From contig OX246747.1 in the NCBI GenBank assembly GCA_945910005.1, positions 5,452,274-5,516,273 of the forward strand: 64,000 bases of DNA, written 5' to 3'. The notes beneath the pieces are model-generated. The model saw only the letters and a list, made by a program, of their open reading frames with translations. It was not told the origin of the DNA and ran no database searches. Shown here in pieces: positions 52,655 to 64,000 of this stretch. The stretch's first letter is position 1. Each line of letters begins with the position of its first letter. The stretch is from Isoperla grammatica (Eukaryota > Arthropoda > Insecta > Plecoptera > Perlodidae). The position numbers were made by a program, and so were the translations under genes.

Positions 52655-53764
52655 CAGTGGTTCGGTAGTTCCCAACCTTTTTTGACTCAAGGCACCCCAA
52701 GCCTACATTCAGTAGGCATACGGCACCCCCTCCCCCCTCCTCACCACCTTTCCACGCCCCCACTTAGTCAACAATTTTTAAAATAGTTTTTTTTTTTTTT
52801 TTTTTCCTGTGCAGAGTTGGCCTCTTCAGCCATTCTTCTTTCTTGCTATCCAATATAAGGCTGCCTCCTTCTCTGTCCCGCTCATTGAGTCGGGCAGGGA
52901 GTCAATGTCCTTCTTGAGGGCGGCGCATCTAAATAGGTGCGCTCTGTCTTGATCTTCCAACTTACATAGTCTACAGGTGGCCGGTTCGTTGCTAATGTTG
53001 AAGCGATGCAGGTGGAGTTGCAAGACGTCATGACCGGTTGCAAGCCGGAACTGGGCGGTGGCCGTCTTCCTCGACCAGTCTTTGTCTGGCCCCTTCTTGA
53101 TCTCCGTCCACCAGCTTTTTTGTTGTGCAATTGTTGTTGTGCTGTTTTGTTGTGCTTCCGTGGTGTTGCTGAAGATCTTTTTCGTGATTGACTTGATCTT
53201 GGTTTTCACATATAGGCCTACAAATTGTAAAAAACCATTTACTAAATTTAGAGATTTAAATGATTTAATTATTATAAAACCTTTTACTCATAGTTGGATA
53301 TAGGACTAACATGCATTATCAGCTCAGTGGGAAATCTAGTTTGGCCGTTTTTTTGCAAACGTCTTTGATTTGTGGCCGGATATATTGGACAAATATACTC
53401 TAATTTGAGTAATTTCCCCTTCAACTGATAGAAGTATTTTGCTTTTCTTTTGTTTACAATCTCCTAACTCACACACATGAAAGTGAAAACTGCAGAAGAA
53501 ATTTGATCCTGTTTTCTATATGTTGTTTCTGAACTGTGTTTTGTGATGGAGCGGGGGGGGGGGGGGTTACTGGTGAGTGGGTAAAACGTTGCATCGGCGA
53601 TGTAATATGTTTCAGTGAAAATTCAATCGTGGGCAGGCTATTATACTTTATGTTTTAGTTTTTGGTAGGTAAATAGTAATTATTGTTTTATTTTCAAAAT
53701 ATTCAGAAACAAGATTTTTTCAATTTCAATGAAAATTTCGCAGCACCCTGGTTGGGAACCACTG
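52655..53764 (+). mobile_element. hAT element with Charlie-like ends, 1110 bp
   Basis: It starts CAGTGGTTCGGTAGTTCCCA (a small internal duplication) and ends GGTTGGGAACCACTG, i.e. inverted CAGTGGTTCCCAACC. Flanking 8-mers CCCTACCG and CCCTACAG match at 7 of 8. A LINE fragment (52826-53209) and a T run sit inside. No transposase seen. Confidence 0.75.
52826..53209 (-). pseudogene. LINE ORF2 C-terminal fragment
   Basis: The minus frame reads AQFRLATGHDVLQLHLHRF and ATCRLCKLEDQDRAHLFRC, then a stop. A TGH block followed by a C-x2-C-x8-H-x4-C knuckle is typical of the C-terminus of arthropod non-LTR retrotransposon proteins. The fragment lies within the hAT element, next to a poly(T) run (52787-52805). 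Confidence 0.65.
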
Positions 53765-54162
53765 CCCTACAGTGATGCAAAGTGGCAAATATTGCAGTTT
53801 TCATTCCAACAATGTTTGTACGGGTTTTAATTGCATTGCTCTTTGAGTGTGCATATGTAAAGGATGAAAGGAACAAAATGCCGGGTGGCATGGATCGAAG
53901 GGAACAGGAGTCCTATCTCTACTGGCTTACCAGAAAATAAATGATGACATGAGATGTCAATTGTGGGTATAAGAAAGGAAGAAGAATTGTATTCAAGTAC
54001 AGTACATCCTGGATATAACGTCGCTGAAAGGACTATTGATTTTCGACGTTAGGCTATATCAAGCAAGACATTGTATCAAATTAACTTAGGAAGTACGGAT
54101 AGGCAAACACGTTTAGTAACCTAAATGTTAAACCTTTTTTTAAATTCATGTTTAAACGTTTG

Positions 54163-54188
54163 CCCCCCCCCCCCCCCCCCCCCCCCCC
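54163..54188. repeat. Poly(C) run, 26 bp
   Basis: Uninterrupted C. Another, interrupted, run is at 54361-54383. Length in the assembly may be unreliable. Confidence 0.9.
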
Positions 54189-55059
54189 AAAGGAGGCGAG
54201 AAGAACGACCAATCACCGAAATGTTCCGAAACTTAGGGTAGGGTGAAATTAATTAATTAAAATTAATTCAATTAGATAAGTCATCATCGCATAAGAAGAA
54301 AAAAAAAGATAAGGCACAAGACTGCCACACAAAAGAAGTGACTTATCAGCGGTGAGAACACCCCCCCACCCCCCCCCCCCCCCACGACAAACATCGGCGC
54401 GCTCGACTTCTTCCGGCCACTCGGCCGACCGCAGCCAGGCGCATACTGTATCGAGAACGTTTAACTGCGCATTATAATTTATAAACGTTTAAACTCAATT
54501 CCACGTTTAAACGTCCCATCCCTATTAGGAAGGTAACCGATTTATGGGTGTTTGAAGTAAAAGTACTCTTTGGGGTAACATCAATAATGAAGGGACTGAA
54601 ATAGTGACTGATTAGATTTGTTGCAAAGTATGACCTGCAGTATTCTATAGTAACATTAAAGATACCTAATAACAAAAAATTAAATGACACATTATTTGGG
54701 GGGGTAGATGTTTGTATGGCCCGCTATCAGGGACAACGCTAGGATTCTTTGAGTGGAGGGGCGAAGGTAGGGTCACTCTTTTTCTAGGGGGGCACGTTCA
54801 GATATCATCATGTTTTCATTGGAGGGGGGGGGGGGGAGAATGCGCCAAACACGACAAAACATGCCGAGTTAGTTTTACTTTCACCTAGTAATAATTTAAC
54901 AATAAGGGATTCATTATTTAATTTGTTGTAATTATGTGCAGATGCAACTTCTTACCTTAATGTAGAATAATCCTGAGTTTTTTTGTGCTGCTCTCCAAAT
55001 CTATAAACTACGCAATCTATGTCCAGAACTTTAGAAATTGTTTTTTCTTCTGTTAGAAC
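54189..55059. other. No gene recognised
   Basis: Contains GTTTAAACG words near 54480-54512 and a G run near 54825. No gene. Confidence 0.35.
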
Positions 55060-55200
55060 AATTTCATTTCAATTTCAATTTATTAAGATTTACAGGTCCA
55101 TATTATTTCCAGATATTTTATCATTTAATCAAGGCAACCACATAAAGAACCCTTGTTCGTGGTTGCCCTGTTACAAGTTTAGTCTTTAATATATTTTAAT
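55060..55200 (-). mobile_element. LINE 3' end with (ATTGAA)n tail
   Basis: On the minus strand CAGGGCAACCACGAACAAGG and CTTAATAAATTGAAATTG form the 3' UTR and tail of a truncated copy. GGCAACCACGAACAAGGG and CCCTTGTT..GTGGTTGCC form an internal hairpin. Confidence 0.5.
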
Positions 55201-55799
55201 TGATAAGAAAATAGACAATTTATACTTAAAAACTAATCCCACTTACTACTACTGTACGTAGTAGAAGCAATGTTATTTTATTGACAAAGTTAGCTCTGAC
55301 AGCGCTATGGTATGAAAACATGGCTATGGATACCAATTTGTGCTGACATAATTTTTAACAATATAACATTCATATAATGTTAAAATAAAATTAAGATACA
55401 ACTGTCAAAAAAACTATTTTTATAAAATAAGTCTGTACTTTGAAATTCGTTCAAAAATAAACTCCAAATGTGATCTAAACGAATAAAATCTAATGACCAC
55501 AAATAACAAACTAAAATGAACACTTTTATAACTTTCAAAAGTTATATGTATTCAACTCATCTAGACGTAGTGAATCCAACTCATCTGACAACTCGAGAAA
55601 AGAAATAGAAAAAACTCGAAAGCAGAATTGTGTTTTGTAAGAAACGAGAAATAATTGGCACGGGTTTTTAATCGTAAGATGGTTATTTTGAGTAAGCGGT
55701 TATCTTTTTTTTTTTTTTCTTTTTCGTTACAGCGTTGAGGTTTGAGAGTTAAAATGTTTTCTAATACTGTATTCAATTTTTAACAGTTTCTTTTATATA
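55201..55799. other. AT-rich, no gene recognised
   Basis: Contains a T run near 55706. Nothing further. Confidence 0.4.
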
Positions 55800-57774
55800 G
55801 GCTACATGTATCATTATTTTGTATTTTGTATATTGTATATTTAATTATTTTTAGGTCTTCGTATTGTTAGGATTAAATTGTTTTCAGTATCTTTTGCCGG
55901 TTTTATTATATAATTTTATGTTCATTGCTTTATTAACTGATAATGAAGAAATCCATTTATGGATTTGGTAACTAAAAAGTAAAAATAGATGTTGAACAAT
56001 TTTGTAATTCTTGTGGGACTTGGTTATACAATTTTGGCCCTAGGTATGCAACTTGTTTTTGTGCTAGAGTTTTGTTTACTCTAGGAATTATAAGATTATA
56101 TTTGAGATTTCTTCGTGTTTTCGAATGGTGAGATATGTTTTAAAAATCTGTTGAGATTTGTATGTACAAATTTAAGGAGAGTTTTGGCATATAGCTTGCA
56201 AATGTTAAAAATGTTGCTTTCACTATAGGGGCTTACAGCAGTGTTTTGGGATATAGAAAGTGTTTTTTCATTATTACCTTCAGTATGTGTTTTTGTATCG
56301 TGATAAGGGGTATAAGATGATTTAGGTAAGTTCCACCCCAAGCTAGTATTCCGTATTCAAGTATAGATTGTGTTAAAGAATAGTAGATCATTTTTAGTGC
56401 GGATAGATTAAGAAAGTTTCTGAGTGTGTAATGTTTGTGCAGAGTATTTCTTAAGTTTTTTACACACAGTTGGCAGTCCCATTTCATGTGTTGGTCCACA
56501 ACCACTCCAAGATACTGAGTTTGGTATACTTTCTCGATTTTTTTGCAGTTACAAGGAACTGTAGTAGCGACTAGCGTTACATGTATGTGTATGTATTTTG
56601 AAGTAGTAGTCATGAACAGGTTGGTCAGTTTCTGTTGGAGAGAATGCAATGTGGAAGGTTTTATCTTCGTTGAGTGTAAGTAGATTTACATCAAGCCATA
56701 GTTTAATTTTCCTCATTTCATTCTCTGCAATTTTGTAAGTAGTTTTCCAGCCGTCGCTAAAAAACATGAGGACAGTGTCATCAGCAAAGGTGACAATTTT
56801 ACATTTTAACTTAGAATTACATAAACTATTTATATATACTGTAAATAGTAAGTAGTCCTAGAACAGTTCCTTGGGGAATGCCATACTCAATGATTGAGGA
56901 GCTACTGAAGGTATCGTTGATTTTCATTTTTCACAACTTGCTCTCTGTTATTTAAGTAACTCCTTATTAGTTGTAGAGCTACACCTCGGATGCCATATTT
57001 TTCCAGTATTGTTAAAAGTTTCTTGTGTGATACGGTATCAAAAGCTTTAGTTAGATCTAGGAAGACGGCTAAAGATTTCATCCCATTGTCTAACTGTGAC
57101 GAGACGATTTCAGTTAATGTGTGAATAGCGTGTTGTGTGTTTAATTTTTTCCTAAATCCAAATTGGTTAGGTGATATTATTTTATTGGTTTCAAAATATT
57201 CGTCTAGTCGGTATTTTAAGCATTTTTCGTGTTTTTTTGCAGAGTTGCTAATAAGGGATATTGGCCTGTAGTTACTAATTGCAGTTTTGTTGCCTTTTTT
57301 ATGAATTGGAATTATTAATGTTTTTTTAAAGATGTTTGGAAATATTCCTGAGGTAAAGCTTAAGTCTATGATGTATTTGAGAGGTTGAACTATGTGACAT
57401 GTTTTTGCTTTGATTATTTTTGTGTTTATAAGGTCGGGCCCTGAGGCAGAGTCTGTTTTCAGCTCATTGATATTTCTTATTATTTCTTCATCAACTGTTG
57501 GACTGAGAAATATTGACACGTTTTGACGATGTACAGTACAGGAAAGTCATCTGCGTTTAGACGGTTGGAAGATGATGACTTTTTTAGTAGTATGTTTTCA
57601 GCTTATTCTTTTCCTATGTTATTAAATTAGTTTATGAATGTTTCTGCTACTTTTTGGGGATTACTCTCTGTACTTGCAAAAGCATAGGTTTGAATTCTAA
57701 AAATAGATATTGATTGTGCATCCGCTATCTTTCTTATATCAATACTGATTTCGAGTCAGACAAACAAACCAAAC

Positions 57775-57882
57775 ATGCCGGCTACCAAGCACTGTTGTTA
57801 TGGGTTGTGCAACAGTGATTCTAGGTATTATCATAAAGAACACATGACAAATGTTACATTTTTTACCTTCACCTCTTTTTAA
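57775..57882 (+). pseudogene. THAP-domain N-terminal fragment
   Basis: ATG 57775 starts MPATKHCCYGLCNSDSRYYH, then KEHMTNVTFFTF, the first half of a THAP finger (CCYG.CNSDSR ... HM..V.FF.F). It loses homology at about 57866, exactly where the minus-strand SAP exon ends, and stops at TAA 57880-57882. Confidence 0.6.
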
Positions 57883-58201
57883 AGGTTTAGCTGTGTGAGC
57901 ATCAACATTCTCACTGTTGTCATGAAGCTGGCTAGAGTTTTCGTCAGAGCTTGTCTTGTCATTAGCTTGTGGCACAACAAATTCGCTTATGGATTGTACA
58001 GATTCAATTAGGTGGTAGTACACATTACCATAATTAAATCTTTCTGGAGGAAAAATCCTAGAATGCGCTAGCCTTAGCCAAGAAGCTGTTGTTGTATCAG
58101 CTCGTTGGTTGCTGGTTGCATCCAATTTGGCGTTGTACCATTTTCCGCCGTCCACAGCTGGGCTTATTGGAATATTACCAACCTTTAAAGATTGTGTCAC
58201 T
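57867..58201 (-). pseudogene. SAP/SWIM-family protein, exon after the SAP domain
   Basis: Acceptor TTTTTTCAACAG|AGTG. It continues the SAP exon in phase as VTQSLKVGNIPISPAVDGGK then WYNAKLDATSNQ. VDGGKWY..K after a SAP domain is characteristic of this repeat-associated family. It ends at the donor-like GAAG|GTAAAA (57867), where the opposite-strand THAP fragment begins. Confidence 0.5.
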
Positions 58202-58315
58202 CTGTTGAAAAAACAAATTATTTACAACATCATAACTAGCCCAATGGAGGTTAAACTTTTATTGGAATAGGCCCTAGGCCTACCGATATGCATGCAATCG
58301 CCAAGCTGTACTAAC

Positions 58316-58490
58316 CTCAATATCAAATCTGGTTTTTTTAAACCACATTTGGGTAATTCTCTGCACTCCAACCATCTTTTTAATTGTTCATTTGAACTAC
58401 GGGATACTTCATCGTACAGTAATCTTGCCCCGGGTACCTCATTTTCATCTAGAACTACGATGTAAGCATCGGTACCGCCATAGTTTCCAT
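58316..58490 (-). pseudogene. SAP-domain exon
   Basis: The frame reads YIVVLDENEVPGARLLYDEV, then EQLKRWLECRELPKCGLKKP and DLILR, a SAP DNA-binding motif (LKRWL.CR....G.K.DL). The donor is TTGAG|GTTAGT. The in-frame start is missing: the nearby ATG is in another frame. Confidence 0.55.
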
Positions 58491-59949
58491 CACTGGTGTG
58501 TTTGTCTGAATGTCAAACAGCGGCGTCTGCTTGTGTGCGCGCAATATTTTGTGTGACGTCACGAACCAGCTATCCCAGACCTATGCTATTTAATTGTTTT
58601 ATCATTATTTTGTCTATAATATTAGATTTTGCTTTTTGATTGCTTGTTGCCTCATTGATGATTTTCCCCACTGTTTTAATATCTTTATTTGCATCTGCTA
58701 TTTTGTTTTTGTAGTACTCGTTCTTAGTTGACTGTATTAATCTATTTAAGTGATTTCTGTATTGTTTGTAAGAAGGTCGTAATTCAACATTGTTTTAGGA
58801 TTTTTTAGGACTTGCTCACTCATTCGATCTCTGTGCTTAATTGACTGTATAAGCCCTAATGTTATCCATGGTTTTAGTTTTTTAGTTTTATTATTTGTCT
58901 TGATTGTTTTTGTCGAAGAGCTGAGCTTCGTATAAGTTTTAATTTTGTCAATCAATGTCTCTATGGCTTTGTCGATGTTTTGTTCATTTAGCACTGATTC
59001 CCATGTTTCGTTTTTTAGAAAGTCATCAAGTTGCAAGAAATTCAGAATGTGTGTTTGTTTATAGCTACCCATAGTATCGCTAGGCTCAACGACTGCATTT
59101 CCATTTTCCATCCCAATTATGACTGGATAATGGTCAGTCATACTCGTTTGTACAATTGCCGTATGGAACTTATTAACTTGATTTGACTTGAGAAATATGT
59201 GTTCAAATGCAAGTATTTGTTTGATTGTTGACTCTAGTAGCATTTTCTATGAGCGGTAAACAACCGTTAGCAAGCATAGTATTTAAATATTGTTGTGTAT
59301 GTTGTGATTCACTCTCCCTCTCTTGATTAGTATTAATATTAATATTTGTCTTCTATCAGTATAACGTGCATGTTTTTTTCTTTGGATTTGTGTATTGTTA
59401 TTCGTTTATGAGGGTCTGTATATTGCTTGATGGTGATCTGTACATGGCAAGAATGGAAAATGATTCTTTTGCCATTACAATTTGAATGTTAATACAGTTA
59501 GCTTGAGATATTTCTTCTACCATTGAAATACGCAATTATTGGTCGTAGATTCCATTTCTAATAAATATTGAAATGCCGTCAAATGGTGTTACCTTGTTAC
59601 TTTAGTTTTAGGTTGTGTAGTTTTTAATTTGAAAATTGGTTTTATTGGTTCTTATAAGCTGTGTTTCTGTGAGGATTATTATATCAAATGTAACTTTACA
59701 AGTTTGTAATGTAATTATGAGTTCATCAAAGTGTTTTCTAATACTACCTATATTAAAATGTATTATCTTTAATCCTGATACATGCTTAAACGTATCATGT
59801 AGTTCATCAATGCTCCCGAGCATGAAAGATGAGTTGACTTCATCCAGATCGTATAAATCATCGGTAATCATCTTGTTAACGATAGAAAGAATAGACTACA
59901 ATCATGCAATTCAAGATCTGTAAAAAAGAAACAAGAAACTTAATATGTA

Positions 59950-60485
59950 ATATATGTAGTACTAGGGTAAGGGAACTGGTTGTGGATCTAGCTAAGCAAA
60001 AATAACTTTTTAGGTCATCAATTTTCATTTTTAATGTTCCAAAAAATTATCATTAGTACAGTTTTATACCCAGTACTAAATAAGATTTAGTATGAAACAA
60101 AATAATATGATTACCCCCAGGGAAAAAATAGACAAGTAAAAGTTGCGCTTGATCCAGAACTCATGACATGTCACTAGTTGTGGATCACGATCTTAATCAT
60201 AATGAAACTTAAATCAGAGGTTCAATACTTCTTATAAAACATGGTAATGTGACCGCAGTTTGTAATTTTAAAGTATCTCTTATAGAAATTCATACTGATC
60301 CACATTAAGTACCCGGATGGGTTGTGGATCAAAACGTTTCGGAATCACTATATTGACAAGTATTTTACCTTAATTGTGAGTTATCTATTAATACGTATTA
60401 AAAATAAGTTAACAAAAGTGCAGTTGGGTCTACAAGGTTTAATTGTTAATATTTTAGTTGAAAGAACTGATGTAAGGCCTACTTT
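59950..60485. repeat. Subterminal GTTGTGGATC repeats of the Tigger-like element
   Basis: GTTGTGGATC occurs at about 59978, 60178 and 60320, and an inverted GATCCACA near 60297, all on the 3' side of the transposase gene. Spaced direct copies suggest transposase-binding sites. Confidence 0.45.
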
Positions 60486-62353
60486 TTACCGCCCGCGCCG
60501 ACAATGACCAATTTCAGGGATCTCGCAAACACCTCTTGCATTAATCAGTTTTGGAGGCTTTATTTTTTTAATGACATCCTCGTCAGGATACCAGTGGACG
60601 TCTGGCTCCTCTGGCCACCTCCATCCTTTTCGGCCACTCATGACCATCACACTGACGCGAACACTTGCTTTCTTTTTTTCAATAATCCTTCCTGGGAAGA
60701 ATTCCTCTTCATAGGTGACGATGACGTGGTCACCCAGAAGTGTTACGACATCATTATCGCCACTATCACTGAATTCCTCTTCATTAATTTCCTCTTCACT
60801 TATTTCGTGTTCCTCATCATGTGGCTCTTCACTGTCTTCATCACTGGAACGTTCATTTCTTCTATTCATTTTCTTGCTTTTCTTTTTGTCAGACTTCTGT
60901 TTAACAGCAACTTCCTCATCTTCCTTACTTGCAGTTTTACTTTTTCTTTTTTCGTTTATTTTGTCATTCTTTTTGTTGTTCTTGGCAGCATTCTTTGTAT
61001 CCATTTCCTCCAGGAACTCGTTAGATGTAAGGACTCTGGTCTTTGTGACTCTTCTCGATCTGCGACCGTCGTTGATCGGTGTCTCAGGCATTAGAAGTTC
61101 CCTCACTACCTCAGCAACTGGGCTTAAACGGGATGTAGAAGCACCATCATTTTGAGATGGTTGATTTATGTCATCCTCACCATCTGTAGGCCTTGGTTCA
61201 GGATTCTCACTATCTTCGAAGAGTCTATCATCCCCGACAACGTTACGGTCGATGGGCCACGTACCACTACCGGCAAAGCCTCCAACGATGTTTTCTGGTG
61301 TAAATGCCTTGAGCCACGATGGCTTCAACATCTTGCAAAAGTCATACCTATTTAGAGATTTCCTCTTGTTTTTCCTCATTAACTTAGTGCATTCATAAGC
61401 AAAAGCCTTTTTTAATGGCCCAAATACACCAACATCTAAAGCTTGATACAGATGTGTTGTATGTGGGGGGAAACGTAGAAAATGTACATTATTAGCTCTT
61501 GCCAGGACGATTAGTTCTCGACCCATGTGAGAAGAATGGCCGTCCAAAAGTAACAAAACTGGTCGCTTTGGCGGAATGCAATGGATGAATCGTACAAACC
61601 ATTTGAAAAACAGTTCTGAGTCGATGTAACCTTTTGGTGACGTTGCAAAATATGTTCCTTCAGGGGCGCCCACCATCACATCTTCATTTAACCTCACTCC
61701 TTTAAAAATGACCATGGGTGGTAGCAATACTGTGCCTGTTGCATTGCATGCTCCCATTACAGTAATATTCTCACTACGCTCCCCACTTTTACGGGATACA
61801 ACAGTTTTTACGCCCTTTGGGGAAATAACCCTCGCCCCTTTATTTACAATTGTTAGTCCCGATTCATCAACGTTGTATATCTCATTCCCAGACACCCCAA
61901 GATCATTTACAAGTGTTTCGTAAGTATCGAAGAACTCATTTTTAACTGTAACGGTGGACATATTAACTCTGGCCACCGACAGGTGTTCTGGCTTTCTTAG
62001 GCTCAAATTGTGTCGTTTCATGAATGCTGGGTAAAGCATTTTTGAAAACTTTAGTAGCATTTTTGCTATCGATTTTGCCAGCAAGTTCCATCACTTCTTC
62101 TCTGGACACTCCATGGGCCATGGCCCATCTTAACCATTTCCAAGATCACGCTTTTCAGTTCCAACTCCTGCTCCATCCCGAGAGCTGGCTGTGGTCCTGG
62201 CCGCTCACAATTCTCGTCCACCAATCCTTGCACTCGCCGTCCTAGGGTATTAAATGGAATTGTATACTCCCTTTGGGCACAGCGAATTGACATGCCCCCA
62301 TCTTTGACAGCACTGACAGCTCGTTGCAAATCCAATGTTGAATACTTCAGCAT
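60486..62353 (-). pseudogene. pogo/Tigger-like transposase with extra C-terminal domain
   Basis: An N-terminal helix-turn-helix of Psq type (62353-about 62120, LDLQRAVSAVKDGGMSIRCA) is followed, in other frames, by a DDE_1 domain in the long frame 62084-60486: NVDESGL (first Asp), LLLLDGHSSHM (second) and LYQALDVGVFGPLKKA (third). A Lys/Glu/Asp-rich linker (about residues 345-455) leads to a C-terminal domain with GDHVIVTYEEEFFPGRIIEK, GWRWPEEPDVHWYPD and PPKLINARG, known from related Tigger-like proteins. Two frameshifts between 62120 and 62040 separate the DNA-binding and catalytic parts, where GKIDSKNATKVFKNA is read in a third frame. The enzyme acts by cut-and-paste in the nucleus at TA sites; this copy is probably dead. 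Confidence 0.8.
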
Positions 62354-62750
62354 GGCGAGGAGAGTGAATTACTGCAAGTAAAATAATATCAGATTGATAA
62401 AGTGGGCCTACACAAATTCTTAGGTCTGATGGGCCTGTATTCTGTCAGCAATTAAACTAAGTAAAACAGGCAGTAACTAAATAAAAAATAGAATTAAGCT
62501 TTGCATTAAAAGACTTCTTATTACCTAACCTAAAAAAAAAGTAGCAGCAATGTGAAAGTATGACCATCTGGTTCTTATCTAGTTGGCAGTCACTCTGGTG
62601 TTTGGAGCTGTGCTCTTTTCTGCCAACCCCCATTCACTTTTGTAGTAAATGGAAATGATTAATAAATAAATAAAATAAAGGCAATACTTCATCTTTTCCA
62701 GCTTTTTTAGGTCGTTTATCAATGGCCCATATACTTTCTCTTGCCCGAGC
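62354..62750. other. No gene recognised
   Basis: Upstream flank of the Tigger-like gene. Its terminal repeat was not identified. Confidence 0.4.
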
Positions 62751-63371
62751 TCAGCTAAATACTTTTAAGTGTTTTGATTTGCATAAAAGGACAAGCTGAA
62801 TTAGGTCCAGTCTTGATCCATTCCAGGGATTGATGTTACCTAGAGTGTAATACACACCAGTCATTTTTACGTCGCGTTTGCTGGATCCTAGCGGATTAGC
62901 AATTACAAACTCGTCTTGGAATAGTACGATCTTTAAAGCATTCCGATCAGAAGAGAACAATGCATGTGACTTCATTTTCGAACCATCATGTATATCAACG
63001 AACACGCCATCATTGCCGGGCATACGATTGGCAGTGTCACCCAATTGTTCGTGTATATAGTTATCGTCCAACAGTGCTTTAAGTGATTGCAGAAGTGGCA
63101 CATAATGCATATGCACGTTTTCATTAGAAGCATTAAGCCCCAGGCTAATCTCGACAGGGCGTACATACCTGAAATGGCGTTTGTAGTACTTCTGTCTCAT
63201 ATGTTTACTACGCAAAGGATTCCTTGCTTCAACTAGAGCAGTGAATTGGTTTTTGGAAAACACCTTATAAATAATATTATGTAGAATGTCTTTCTCCACA
63301 TGTTCAGCTAGTTTGTTGGATATGTCCCTAGCAAGCATTTCCATTGCAGAACGTATATTTGAGCAAAGCAA
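62751..63371 (-). pseudogene. Fragment of a repeat-associated protein family (NPLGS...YYTLGN type)
   Basis: A 206-codon frame with YVPLLQSLKALLDD, MKSHALFSSDRNALKIVLFQ, DEFVIANPLGSSKRDVKMTG and VYYTLGNINPWNGSRLDLIQ. This block is one I recognise from uncharacterised proteins in animal genomes, usually repeat-derived and C-terminal to zinc fingers. Its function is unknown. The frame stops soon after the conserved part, and the 5' end abuts the oppositely oriented Harbinger fragment at about 63350-63371, so both are probably truncated at a shared breakpoint. Confidence 0.5.
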
Positions 63372-63685
63372 GGATCGTTGTTGAAAACGCTTCTGGTAGG
63401 CTTAAAGCAAGATGGCGGTGTATAATGAAGCGTAACGATATGGATAACAAATTTATTCCATACGTGGTCGAAACTGGTTGTGTGTTACACAACGTTGTGG
63501 AAAATCGAAAAGAGGCATTTATCGAAAACTGGCTAGGTAATGTTGAGGAAGCTGAAATTCTCTTCCCTCAACCAAATGAACTGGGAAGTAGAGTACTGGA
63601 CAATTTTGTTGCAACTGATATTAGAAATCAATTGAAACATTACATGGCAATGAATTTCCCTTTGTTAAGATCAACATTTAGATAA
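63350..63685 (+). pseudogene. C-terminal part of a Harbinger (PIF) transposase
   Basis: The frame reads LSKARIVVENASGRLKARWR, then VVETGCVLHNVVENRKEAFI. ARIVVENA.GRLK is the third catalytic (Glu) block of DDE_Tnp_4 and CVLHN.vE its usual follow-up. The two Asp motifs upstream are absent, so only the last third of the protein remains. Confidence 0.75.
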
Positions 63686-63745
63686 GAAATCTATTTCATT
63701 GCAGAAGATAAAATTCTTTATTTTATTTTGAGCTGACATGTATTA

Positions 63746-63901
63746 CAGTCAAGCCCACTTATAAACGAATCTGAAAGGAGTTGTTTTTTGCCTTGTTAAA
63801 ACAGAACCAATTTGCATGTATTTTTGTATAAGGCAAATCAAAGTTACTTTGTTAAATCCAGAATTGTGTTAAAATAGAGTTCTTTAAAAGGGGCCTGACT
63901 G
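63746..63901. mobile_element. pogo/Tigger-type MITE, 156 bp
   Basis: The ends CAGTCAAGCCCACTTATAAA and (inverted) CAGTCAGGCCCCTTTTAAAG are flanked by TA on both sides (63744-63745 and 63902-63903), as expected for Tc1/mariner-pogo insertions. Confidence 0.7.
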
Positions 63902-64000
63902 TATAAAGATAATATGTACTTGTATCAAAATAAAGTTCTACTACTACTAAAAATGTTTTTGTAGATATGCCTGTGCTGCCTGTGCCTAATCAGCTGTTTT

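Larger units (their letters stand above)
57757..58508. mobile_element. Composite insertion: convergent THAP and SAP fragments between inverted 14-mers
   Basis: CAGACAAACAAACC (57757) and, inverted, CAGACAAACACACC (ending 58508) bound a unit with a THAP start on the plus strand and two SAP-protein exons on the minus strand. It splits the LINE above. Convergent 5' halves suggest an internally rearranged transposon that once encoded a THAP/SAP/SWIM protein set. Confidence 0.5.
55800..59900 (-). mobile_element. Decayed Jockey-like LINE, interrupted by an insertion
   Basis: Minus-strand pieces in order: endonuclease start (59871-59608, DIIILTETQL), endonuclease end (59243-58746, MTDHYPVIIGM), a linker to about 58570, then an insertion (about 57735-58570), linker, and reverse transcriptase (57519-56902, LIIPIHKKGN, NYRPISLIS, FLDLTKAFDTVSH). 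GIPQGTVLG follows near 56880 and FADD near 56790, then the C-terminal region (56767-56096, ILEYGILAWGG) and a 3' UTR to about 55800. Several frameshifts and AT-rich codons show an old copy, much older than the LINE at 21.4-24.2 kb. Confidence 0.75.

Noticed and set aside
53999..54060. Possible pogo-type terminal repeat (CAGTACATCCTGGATATAAC)
   Set aside because: No matching inverted end or TA duplication partner was found nearby.
60504..61155. Plus-strand Ser- and Phe-rich open frames
   Set aside because: They are antisense to the Lys/Glu-rich linker of the Tigger-like transposase.

Overview
The window is eukaryotic, intron-bearing DNA from an invertebrate. It is probably an arthropod: it has a Lola-type CCHC zinc-finger exon, an interstitial (TTAGG)n tract and a trypsin-fold serine protease homologue. 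The exact taxon cannot be read from the sequence. Most of it is repeats and transposon debris, long single-base C/G runs are common, and there is one 200-base assembly gap (24201-24400).

Layout. 1-9 kb: a broken reverse transcriptase/RNase H on the minus strand, then a zinc-finger locus (2698-3743) whose two fingers lie in one frame separated by a single TGA, then a SWIM zinc-finger remnant. 9-20 kb: a dense field of one modular short retroposon family with an (AATC)n-type tail, a P-superfamily-like element with a THAP first exon, a tRNA-headed SINE and several satellites. 21.4-24.2 kb: a CR1/L2-group LINE broken by frameshifts, two of them in G runs. 24.4-36.4 kb: five phase-compatible minus-strand exons rebuild a secreted trypsin-fold protein that has lost the catalytic His and carries an internal stop. 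Its introns hold a hAT element, LINE and SINE-like copies, foldback MITEs, a 17-bp minisatellite and a ~146-bp satellite.

36.7-54 kb: hAT elements with readable 8-bp target duplications, several foldback MITEs, and a 4.75-kb array of about 119 copies of a 40-bp unit. Every unit carries a 5' splice-site-like GTGAGTAAAG, and a strong 3' splice-site-like sequence follows about 60 bp after the array. 55.8-59.9 kb: a decayed Jockey-like LINE, interrupted by a 0.75-kb unit in which a THAP fragment (+) and a SAP-domain fragment (-) face each other between near-identical inverted 14-mers. 60-64 kb: a decayed pogo/Tigger-like transposase with an extra C-terminal domain, a fragment of a repeat-associated protein family, the end of a Harbinger transposase and a pogo-type MITE.

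Only two loci look like host genes: the zinc-finger locus and the serine protease homologue. A small membrane protein (21.2 kb) and the transcription-unit-like 40-bp array locus are weaker candidates. Nothing indicates a bacterial, CRISPR or operonic system.
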